From Tolypeutes matacus (lineage: Eukaryota > Chordata > Mammalia > Cingulata > Chlamyphoridae): a DNA stretch of 64,000 nucleotides. The notes beneath the pieces were generated by a model. It was not told where the DNA came from. It saw only the letters and a program-made list of their open reading frames with translations, and made no database searches. A program made the position numbers and the translations under genes. The stretch is taken from contig JAKSZT010017954.1 of the NCBI GenBank assembly GCA_026826555.1, positions 6,976,556-7,040,555 of the forward strand, read 5' to 3'. Shown here in pieces: positions 55,840 through 64,000 of this stretch (the stretch's first letter is position 1; each line of letters opens with the position of its first letter).

Positions 55840-57930
55840 CTGGGGCCCTGCTGGCTGCTGGCTGCTCGGGCTGTCGGCTCGCCTCAAAAGGAAGGCGAGG
55901 GCAGGGTCTGGCGACTCAGCGGCAGGGAGGCGTGTGCACATGCGTGTGTGTGGCTGTGTGTGTCGGGCACGCTGGTCTGTGTGGGTGGAAGCTTATTTGG
56001 GAGGAAGAGTTTAATAGAGGGTACAGATTAGGGAATTCCTAGACCTTCCATGGTACCTCGACCATGGGGGTCTGGGCCAGGGGGACAGTCGCAACCCGGA
56101 ATACAGTGCCAGTCGTGGCCTCGGGGCCACAAGTTCTGCCCCAGATGTTCTCGGCACCATTTCAGGAACTATAGGGGCAGCCATGAAAATGTACAAACTG
56201 CAAAAAATCACTGCTCACAAAGGAATGGTTGTGCAGTGAGAGCAGTCAGCACCCATTCCGACAGCTGCCGCTTCCCCCAGCCTGCGCACCTATGGCTAGG
56301 CAACAGCAAGGGGGTCGGCAGCAGAAACGGATTGTCATCAGTACAACTACTTGACGACATCTCGTAAACGCCTGGGCCAGTGTTGGCTAACTTGCTAGGG
56401 GACAAGACACAGTGTCTCTTTGGCTTAATTCTCCCATACGCCTTGACGCCTTGACGTGGTGTTGTGTCCATGTGGAGAGTACCTGTGAGTGACACCATAA
56501 TGAGGAGAAGGAGATTTGCATCTCTGGCCTCCTGTGGAGACCCGATCTGCCATCCTAGTGGGCAGCAGTTGTGAGTGCTGCCATTGTCCCTAATGGTTAT
56601 TACCAGTGATAAGCAGGACAAATGTGAGGTCATCACTCCTGCTGGCAGGTCAGTGGGGGTTGGATTTAGAGCCCCTGGGAGACAAGGAAATTAGATGGTC
56701 AGTATCCACAGTGGAGGTTGTCACCAACTCCCGGCTCCAGTGATATTGGAAAGGGGGCGGGGCAGGAAGGAGTTGCTAGGTAAACGTGATTCAAAATGTA
56801 TACTCATACTTGAAAGCAATCAAGGGCATCTATTGTTGGAGTGGCAGGGAAGCAATGATTAGAGCAGAGCACTAATGGGGGAACAGAAGGCAGGAAGGAG
56901 GCTCCAGTGAGGGGCAGCCAGGGGATTTGGTTTCCTCTGAGTCTATAACCAAGGGCCCAGATTTCACAAAAGAGAGGCCAGGGAAGCCCTGCTGGTTTCT
57001 AATTAAGCCCCTTGGACTTTGCCCATTCATCGTGGAATCCAGGGGAGGGTGGACTTCCTGGTTTCCTAACTTGGCTGTCTGACCTCTTTGGACCCTGGTC
57101 TCCTGCTCCACTTCCTCTCTCCCTCCTTCTTGCCCTGGAACTGCCATGTGCTGGCACATATGACTCCCCATTGAGCCGTAAGTGTCCTCGTTACTCTTAG
57201 GCTCTAACTCCCTCCTGGCCTCTTTCCCATCTCCAGCTTGTTCTCACCTTTCCACTCCCACCTGCCTCCCCTCCTTTTAGTCCCCTCCATTCCATCCATC
57301 ACCCCCCTCCCCAAGAGCGCCCTCTAAATCCTATTGCCTTTTTATGTCTCTCTTGGGTTCTTACTCCTGCCCTCTCCCTGAACGCAGATTTCCTGTGTTT
57401 TTGAGCATCCCGTGGCTCACGCCAGTAATGGGGTCATAACAGCCCCATTGGCTTTTACAGAGCAAACAGTCTTCTAGAGGTTGCTGAGGACACACCATGA
57501 CCTAAAACCCCGCTCCTTCAAGCAGCCAGGGATCCCCTGCCCCTGCAAGGCAGTTTACAAGCTATTCCTTTAGGTTTTCACCAGCCAGGTGGTACATTTG
57601 GCCCTCTGTATTTGTACAAAAATACAGATGTGAGCCAAAAACTGTAAGAAAACTCTTATCTCTCGAAAAATAAAAATCAGTATTGGTGGATATTAGAAAC
57701 TCACATGGGGTGAGGGCTCCAAGGATAGCATCCCTCCTCCACGGGGTGGAAGGCTGTTTAACTGACAGTCAAGGGAACTTTCTGGGGAGGGGAAGTAGTG
57801 AGACATATCTGTGTGAGTGTGTTTAGGGACCCTAATGTAGAAGAGAGAAATGTGGAGCACATTCAGGTTGAAGGTCCCACTGATTTCCTCCCACTGGGTC
57901 TGCCACCATGTTGCTAAAGGAGTCTCCCAC
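55840..57930. other. Unique non-coding DNA, unidentified frame at 56020-56240
   Basis: The stop-to-stop frame at 56020-56240 reads ...SSAPDVLGTISGTIGAAMKM..., a protein-like texture I cannot match to a family. It has no splice sites or long extension. The rest is unique, with no clear repeats. GT-rich text lies at 55940-55985. No gene call is made. Confidence 0.4.
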
Positions 57931-57934
57931 AGCA

Positions 57935-57990
57935 AGGTTCACTCACTCATCATTCATTCGTCAGATATTTATTGAGCTGCTCTACATTAG
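57935..57990 (+). repeat. L2 fragment
   Basis: 'cattcattcgtcagatattt' followed by 'attgagctgctctacattag' is short L2/MIR-type text ('...tcattcaacaaatatttattgagc...'). Confidence 0.45.
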
Positions 57991-58204
57991 AGGTACCTAA
58001 AGAGACATGTTCCTTGATTGGGTCCTAGGTCTAAAGAAAAAAAAATATCTATAAAGGACATTTTGGGGACAACTGGGGAAATTTGAATGTGGACTCTATA
58101 TTAGATAATATATCAGTTGAAATTTGTTGGATGTGGTAACGGTCATATGATTTGGAAATACATGCTTTCCTTAATTTAAAATGGTTTAGCAAAAAAATAT
58201 GGAC

Positions 58205-58280
58205 ATACATATTTAGATATATATCTGTGTGTGTTGTGTGTGTATATATGCACATACACAGTGAGAGAGAGGCACACATG
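58205..58280. repeat. TG/TA microsatellite region
   Basis: Short runs of ATAT, GTGT and GAGA adjoin each other. It is low-complexity sequence. Confidence 0.8.
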
Positions 58281-58414
58281 TACAGAGAGAGATAAAGCAA
58301 ATGTGGCAAAATGTTAACAATTGTTGAATCTAGGCAAAAGGCAATGGCTTTTCCCTATATCTTCCTTTCAAGTTTTCTGTAGGTGTGAAATTTTTTCAAA
58401 ATAAACATTTGGGA

Positions 58415-58545
58415 AATAATATTATTTTGGATGCCAGAGAGAATATCAGTGAAAAAAACAGGCAAAAGTCTACTGCCTTCATGGCACTTACTTTCTAGGG
58501 GTGGAGAGAGCCAATAAGCATAACCAGTGAGTAAAAAATAATATG
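58415..58545 (+). repeat. L2 LINE 3' fragment, left part
   Basis: 'gtctactgccttcatggcac', then 'ttactttctaggggtggaga' follow the L2 3' text ('...tccctgccctcatggagctt acattctagtgggg...'). It is interrupted by a SINE at 58546. Confidence 0.6.
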
Positions 58546-58892
58546 GGGAATTGGATGTGGTTCAAGCAACTGGGCTCCCGCCTACCACATGGGAGGTCCA
58601 TGGTTCAGTTCCCGGTGCCTCCTAAAGAAGACAGCAAGCTGGCGCAATGGGCAGGTGCAGCAAGCTGACACAACAAGATGATGCAACAAGAGACATGAAG
58701 AAAAACATAATGAGAGACACAACAAAGCAGAGAACGGAGGTGGCTGAAGCAATTAGGCGCCTTCCTCTCACATCGGAGGTCCTGGGTTTGGTTCCTGGTG
58801 TTTCCTAAAGAAACAAAGAAGACAAACAGACACAGCAACTGCAAACAACGAGGGGGTGGGGAAAGATAAATAAAATAAATCTTTAAAAAAAG
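58546..58892 (+). mobile_element. Dimeric DAS-type SINE (plus strand)
   Basis: The first unit (58546-58625: 'ggaattggatgtggttcaag', then 'catggttcagttcccggtgc') is followed by a linker ('caagctggcgcaatgggcag', 'aagatgatgcaacaagagac'). The second unit (about 58733-58805: 'aacggaggtggctgaagcaa', then 'ctgggtttggttcctggtgt') leads into 'ataaataaaataaatcttta' and an A-run. The duplication TAATATG lies at 58539-58545 and 58893-58899. Confidence 0.93.
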
Positions 58893-59090
58893 TAATATGC
58901 CAGGAGAAGAGTAAGGGGGATGGGGACAATGGGGGGTAGGAGGGGTGCCATTTAAAATAGGAGGTTGGGGGTAGACCCCTCTGAGAAGGGGACACTTGGG
59001 CCAGGACTCAAAGGAGGTAAGCATGAGCCCTGCAGAGCATCCAGGTAGAGGGAACAACCAGTGCAAAGAACGTGAGGCAACTTGTGCCTG
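58893..59090 (+). repeat. L2 LINE 3' fragment, right part
   Basis: 'aggactcaaaggaggtaagc', 'gcagagcatccaggtagagg' and 'gaacaaccagtgcaaagaac' followed by 'gtgaggca' match L2 3' text ('...gagcattccaggcagagggaacagcaagtgcaaaggccctgaggc'). Confidence 0.75.
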
Positions 59091-59394
59091 CTCAGCCACC
59101 GAGAACGAGTCTTTGGCCCGTAGTGTTGAGTATCCCATAAATTCCACTGTGTACAGTTCCACCTGCTGTGGAAGGATGTGGCCTTAATAATGACCTTATA
59201 AGTTTGGGGGAAACCTTTGGGTTTAAGCCGCACAGACAGGACCTGTGACAACTGTTGAAGCTAAGCCTGGCCCCATCACTTTGTCATGCAATGTGTCAGT
59301 TTGTCCGTACAAGCTCTCTCCTGCCCCTCTGTCAAGGAGGATAACTGTGATGAAGGGAAAGAGTACCAGGTGAGGAATAAGACCTTGTGGCAGG

Positions 59395-59590
59395 TGGGTT
59401 TGGGCCCATGTCCTGCTTCATCCTAGACTGGTGATCTTAGCAAAGCACTTGGCTTTTTGGAACCTCAGTCTTCCTCATCTGTAAAATGGGAATAAGTTCA
59501 CCTTGCTCCTAAGGAGGTTAAGAGAATAATGAGATAAAAGTATGTGAAGGCAAATTGTGAACTGCACAGTACAGAAACCCTAATAGTGTT
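59395..59590 (+). repeat. MIR SINE (plus strand)
   Basis: 'ctagactggtgatcttagca', 'cagtcttcctcatctgtaaa' and 'atgggaataagttcaccttg' follow the MIR core. The region to 59585 ('taatgagataaaagtatgtg') fits its 3' part. Confidence 0.75.
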
Positions 59591-59594
59591 CTAG

Positions 59595-60930
59595 ATATTC
59601 CTGGGGCTCTCAGCAGCTTAATGCTGTTGGCTTAGGGCCCACAACTTGGCCCCTGAGTAACTGACTTCTTGAGTGAGTCATGAACTTCCCACCCAAAATC
59701 TATAAAGAGGGACTTAGGAGTCTGGGACCACTTTAGTCTCATCTACCTCTAAAAGAGTATGATTTCATGATCTGGAGTGTTCAGTAGCTCATGAATTCCA
59801 CTTTCCAAAAAAAAAAAACGGTATGAATAGCACTTTGGTGTCTTTGACGCCGTGTTAGTGGTGGGCTGGCCAGGAACTGCTCAACAGGGCAGCTCGTTGG
59901 AGCGCCTCCTCATGTCTGTGGCCAAGGGCTTGACAGGCAGCTGGGTCTCCCCTGCGTGTCCACCCAACTTTGCAACTTACCTTCTTGGCTGCTAGTGAGG
60001 CCTTCGGAGCAGCAGCATGAAGGTGGAGGGTTTCATGGAGATGGAAATTGCGCTGCCGTTTAGAGGTGACAGGTTAGCAGCTGTATATCCTCAGGGCCAA
60101 GGTGAGAGGTCACCCTCCTGCCCTCCCCCTCCTGTGCCTCAGGCCTCTTGGACAAGGCACACACAGAGCCTCCTGGCCGGGTCATCTTCCTCCCTGGGAG
60201 GGCTGAGTCCTGTGTGTGTGCTGTGTTTGTCCTCTATATGTGCACATCCCTGGGCACTTGAGGGAGAATGACAGGAAGAGGTGATAAGTGGGGGGTGGGG
60301 GTGGGAGGGAGATGAGAAGAGCAGCTTTTAACTTTTAGGTTCTCTCGTGGGACTCCTACTGGAAAATGCTTCTAAATCTTCTGGAAAGGGTGATCTGTGT
60401 TCTTTCAGTATTGGCAGGGTTTAATTTCCCTGTCTAAGCCATCCAGGGACAGAGGAATTCATCCATGCTCCCTTGTGACTGTAGGCACAAGATGGATCCT
60501 AGGAGAGACTTTCAGGGAGTGGTTGATATGTCAGGTGGATAAAGAAGTGCAGAGCGCCTGGGCGCTTTTTGGCCATTTAATCTGGAAATGACATCCAGAA
60601 AGCAGAGAGGTACTGGCTGTGCTGTTGTCTCCATCAACAGGTTTGCAGCTGGGATGGAGTCAGGCTAGGCTGCTCCCTGTGATTGGGCCAGGGACTCGGC
60701 AGCTCCCTGGAGGAAGGAGTTACTTGGCAAAGACAGACCTGGGTCTCTCGTACCCCTGGCAGGTCCTCAGACCCAAACAGTGCCTTCTGCTTGAAAAGGA
60801 GACTAACCATGGCATATGACCTAGGCTGGCAGGCAGCACTGCTGTGGAGACAGGCAGCTGAGGCCCTGGCACAAGGAGGTGGCCTCAGCGAGGTATGGGA
60901 TGGTACCTTCGCCTTTTGTATGAACTTTTA
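59595..60930. other. Unique non-coding DNA
   Basis: An A-run lies at 59806-59817 and G-rich text near 60285-60310. The short frames at 60017-60271 and 60397-60591 show no recognised family. Confidence 0.45.
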
Positions 60931-60936
60931 AGTCGG

Positions 60937-61040
60937 TGATTTTCAAAGTGTAGTCCCCAGACCAGCAGCCATCAGAAGCAGCTAGGAACTTGTTAGAAAT
61001 GTAGATTCTCAGGCCCAACCCTAGACTTACTGAATCATAC
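60937..61040 (-). mobile_element. MER5A-like half element (minus strand)
   Basis: 'tgattttcaaagtgtagtcc', 'aggaacttgttagaaatgta' and 'gattctcaggcccaacccta' follow the reverse complement of MER5A. Only one half is present. Confidence 0.85.
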
Positions 61041-61089
61041 ACCCTCCCCATGGTTATTGTGAGGATGACACCTATAAAAGTACTTTGTT

Positions 61090-61527
61090 GGGGGGTGGAT
61101 GTGGCTCAAATGGTTGGGCGTCCGTCTGCCATATGGAGGGACCTGGGTTCGATCCCCGGGACCTCCTGGTAAAATTAAAAATATATAGAAGGCACATGGG
61201 CTGTCAGGCTCTGTGTGCTGGTGAGCCACCAGGCCCCGGGAGCCACGCAGCAAGATGATGACGTAACAGGAGAGAGACACAGGGGAGAGACGACGAGATG
61301 CTCCAAAAGCCAGGAACCGAGGTGGCGCAGGTGGCAGAACACCTCTCTCCTACATCGGAGGTCTTCAGGATCGAATCCTGGTGAAGACTGGAGGAGGAGG
61401 ATGAGAAGAGATGGCAGGAAACAGATACAGAGAATTGCCCAGCAAATGGACACAAAACAGCAAATGGAGAAGGGGGGGTTTAAAATGGATAAAGTAAATA
61501 AATAAATCTTTAAAAAAAAAAAAAAAT
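61090..61527 (+). mobile_element. Dimeric DAS-type SINE (plus strand)
   Basis: The first unit (61090-61170) has 'ggggggtggatgtggctcaa' and B box 'gggttcgatccccggg'. The linker carries 'cgcagcaagatgatgacgta'. The second unit (about 61316-61385) reads 'ccgaggtggcgcaggtggca' then 'caggatcgaatcctggtg'. The tail holds AATAAATAAATC and an A-run. The duplication TACTTTGTT lies at 61081-61089 and 61528-61536. Linker and layout match the copy at 17645. Confidence 0.95.
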
Positions 61528-61611
61528 TACTTTGTTAACCTGCAGTGTTTCATATACGTGATAGTGTCATTATTTTGAGTTTGTAGAAGAAATGCTAGCC
61601 TAGGATTATTG

Positions 61612-61765
61612 AGCTCCTACCATTTGTCAGACAGCCCTAAGTGATTCATAGCTATTATGTTGGGTAGGTCCTCTTATTATCCCAAATTTACACAAGACAG
61701 AACTCAGGCTCAGAGTTTAAATAACTTGGCAGAGCAAGACCTCTAACCCAGTTCAGTGTGATTCC
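61612..61765 (-). repeat. MIR SINE (minus strand)
   Basis: 'gctcctaccatttgtcagac', 'gaactcaggctcagagttta' and 'aataacttggcagagcaaga' follow reverse-complement MIR text. Confidence 0.6.
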
Positions 61766-62089
61766 AGAGTGGCCTTGAAGGTCCCCTGGGAGTCTGTGTC
61801 CTGGGCCATTGGGCCTTTTGCAGGTTCTCAAACCCGGCTTTATACTCACCTGCAAAACTTTCCAAATACTGAGATCCTGAGTTCAAGCTCCCTGGGTGTG
61901 TAAACAAGGCTGAAAAACACTGTGCATGGCATATATACCACCACCCGCATATCTCAGCATAGTCACTGGAAGCTCAGAGATACACAGGGTCTAAATAACT
62001 GCCACAGAGTTTTAGCAAATCATGAGCACTCAATAAATGTATATTAGATTTGTGAGCTGAATTAAGTATTTTTAAAATAGCATCCATTG

Positions 62090-62300
62090 AACTTTTAATC
62101 ATTCAGCTAACATGCGTTCATCGTGGAAAAGTCGAACAATATAGAGAACTATAAAGAGGAATAAAATGTTACCCAGAATTCCAAAACCCTTCATTGTGCG
62201 GCCTTAAGAGGTAGGAAGAGGTAGGCAGTATTCGCCCCACATTAGAGTCAGAAAAGCAGATCCCAGGAAGGCTCAGCAATTTCCCTAAGTAGGGCTATTT
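62090..62300. repeat. L1M-like and MIR-like remnants
   Basis: The first part (62125-62190: 'gtggaaaagtcgaacaatat', 'agaactataaagaggaataa') resembles an old L1M 3' segment. The second (62205-62295: 'gaggtaggcagtattcgccc', 'ctcagcaatttccctaagta') resembles reverse MIR. Both are diverged. Confidence 0.4.
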
Positions 62301-62875
62301 GAGAGGTCAGTCCATCTAGATGGTGGGCAGAGGGATGATAATATAAGTTTTTTTACTTCGAGTGTTTGGATAGAAAGGCAGATGCTGAAACCATTGTGTT
62401 GAATCTGCGGATGACTACAAAGGAGCCAATTCGGGCTCTTTGTTAACTCTGGGCAGGAGTATTTCCAAGTACAATTTCCTTCCCCTCCTTTCTTTAGAAA
62501 TTATCTCTGAAGCTGGAAATCGAGTCGGGCCCAGGTTGGCATGCAGGCATTTTCCATTCCTAAGGAGAGGGCTGGGAAGCAGCTGTGGCACTTGTAACCT
62601 TTTTTTCAAAGGTCTGTAGAGTTGAAAATGAAAGGACAAAAGTCTCATGAGTTGCCTGGTAGTGCTTTTCTGTGGGAGGGCCTGGGGGAGAACTTCCAGA
62701 GAACCAGAACTTGGTTACCAAGATTCTCCATCTTCCTCCCCAAACCCAAAGCAACTGCAAGCCTTGACCACCTCCATGTTAAAAAAAAACAGATCCTCCT
62801 GGTCCCACCCAAACCACAGAACTCTCCAGCCTTTGTGTGTATCCTATCATAAAATCACTTTCCCATGACTTCCTG
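62300..62875. other. Unique non-coding DNA
   Basis: No clear repeats or genes. An A-run lies at 62781-62789. Frames at 62622-62868 lack recognisable domains. Confidence 0.45.
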
Positions 62876-62879
62876 AATA

Positions 62880-63560
62880 GTAAACCCCTGCTTGGGTACC
62901 AGGGAATGGAGCTTTCGGTTTTTAATGGACTGTAGCAGAAGCAAGTTCAAAAGTGCGAGGACTGTAAACTTCAGAACAACTCTGCAAATTGCCGCACACC
63001 ATGGCAGAATGATTCAAGAGGCCAAACTTTGCCTCATCAAGTCGGAGAATTTTCTGCAAATGAACTTTTCGAGAATTATGCCGTCGTTGGCATTACAGTA
63101 TTACACACATGCCTGTTCCCAATCACTCACTGGAACTTATTTTGTAGTTAACCTCCATAAAGGGCTGTGCGAGCGAGCACAGGCCTGTCACACACACATT
63201 ATTTAGAAGCCCTTATTATTATTTTATTGCCAGTCCTTGACAGCTGAGGAAAAGCCAAGCGCTTTAATCTTTTTTTCCCTTTAGTTTACAGTGTAAGAGC
63301 TGCATGTAAGATGGATTTGATTAATATGTAACAGAGATGCAATTCTCTGTAAAATGTGCTGTACTTTAGCACCCTGGAAAACAAACTGCATCACAATGGC
63401 TTAAATCTCAGTCCATTGTATTATATAGACATCATAAATAATAGAGAGCAGGCAGATATTGCTGCAGGCTTCATCTGCATAACACATCTGAGCTCTCTAT
63501 AATGTGTTCAACTTGTCACTTTTAGTACAGAAGAGAGGCAATAAAGCTAACAGCTGACTA
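62880..63560. promoter_or_regulatory. Candidate conserved enhancer-like block
   Basis: About 680 bases without any recognised repeat, with preserved CpGs ('atgccgtcgttggcattaca', 'gggctgtgcgagcgagcaca') amid AT-rich text dense in ATTA/TAAT cores ('gatttgattaatatgtaaca'). It contains 'ccagtccttgacagctgagg', and TGACAG cores of TALE/MEIS type recur ('aacagctgactaac' near 63550). The frame at 62892-63206 (104 codons) has no recognised domain. It is the strongest candidate element in the window by texture. Confidence 0.45.
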
Positions 63561-64000
63561 ACACACATCAGCCCTACTTCTACTTCCAGGGGGGTGAATG
63601 CTCATTAAGCCATCTTAGCCCTGACTTTTAAAATCCATAACTCTTACAAATGTAAAAAAGTTGCCACAAAAGATTAAGCGCATAATATATGTCAAAGTAT
63701 AATTTTTCATGCGTCTCCCCCAACTACCACTCCCTGCTGCCACCGCCACCACCGCACCAAAATTCTTGTTTCTTTTATAGCCCTTTCACTAGAGGAAAGA
63801 AAATAATCTGTTTTTCAGATAAAACCAAATGAAATATCATTTTCTCAGCATTGAAAAGGGACTAGGTAATTGCTTTTGCGTTTGGAGCAAATAAGCTGAC
63901 CCCAGAAGGATTTGCATCTTTTTCCCTCTCCCTCTAAGACCAGCTCAAAAGAAATATGAGGGACTCAGCCATCCCTGGTTGTACTTTGCAGGCAGGCATT
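63560..64000. other. Unique non-coding DNA to window end
   Basis: A CCA/CCG-rich stretch lies near 63717-63762. It is otherwise AT-rich and non-coding, with a texture that continues the preceding block. Confidence 0.45.

Noticed and set aside
55567..56042. Overlapping frames of 124 and 148 codons on opposite strands
   Set aside because: Both are open over the same CpG-retaining block and match no family. Better explained by conserved non-coding DNA and chance.
58605..59162. 185-codon frame (minus), the longest in the window
   Set aside because: Over half lies in the dimeric SINE at 58546-58892, and the rest in L2. It is a chance frame through repeats.

Overview
The window is mammalian nuclear DNA, almost certainly from an armadillo (Dasypus-type xenarthran). 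The main evidence is at least twelve copies of tRNA-derived SINEs of the armadillo DAS type, in monomeric and dimeric forms, most of them still flanked by recognisable target-site duplications. They sit beside general mammalian repeats: L1, L2, MIR, MER5A and other hAT remnants, and ERVL/MaLR-like LTRs. A run of 10 Ns inside a TTC microsatellite marks a draft-assembly gap. I see no bacterial, viral or organelle genes, no CRISPR array, and no intact protein-coding gene. The open frames in the window are short, overlap repeats or simple sequence, and look like chance frames.

Layout. 1-4 kb: mostly unique non-coding DNA. 4.08-6.14 kb: a 3' L1 fragment on the minus strand, carrying a TTC microsatellite with the gap and two SINEs inserted at the same target. 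6.2-13.9 kb: unique DNA with a MIR, one SINE and a small hAT-like element. 13.9-18.3 kb: a 4.4 kb 5'-truncated L1 (minus) with decayed ORF2 endonuclease and reverse-transcriptase sequence, interrupted by a dimeric SINE. 18.3-23.2 kb: MIR, MER5A and an LTR split by a SINE. 23.28-24.13 kb: a CpG island with CCAAT and TATA-like motifs, YY1-like sites and two good splice donors. It is the only promoter-like locus in the window. 24-32 kb: non-coding DNA with MER5A, an LTR-like piece and L1. 31.9-34.1 kb: two minus-strand retrocopies, a 147 bp 3'-end copy with a clear duplication and a longer pseudogene resembling TDRP (testis development-related protein). 34.4-38.7 kb: L1 and L2 pieces, several SINEs, a 578 bp solo LTR with a 5 bp duplication, an L1ME-like fragment and a second LTR. 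38.7-64 kb: mainly unique non-coding DNA with scattered L2, MIR and MER remnants and SINEs, plus AT-rich, homeodomain-site-rich blocks that look like conserved enhancers.

Overall this resembles a gene-poor regulatory interval, perhaps the 5' region or a large intron of a gene whose first exon lies in the CpG island. That gene cannot be identified from the sequence alone. I found nothing that qualifies as a new biological system. The observations most worth checking are the orphan CpG-island promoter, the hybrid TDRP-like retrocopy, the perfect 16 bp hairpin at 53.06 kb, the repeated insertion at one L1 site, and the candidate conserved elements. Family names for repeats come from recognition of diagnostic motifs, not from a database search.
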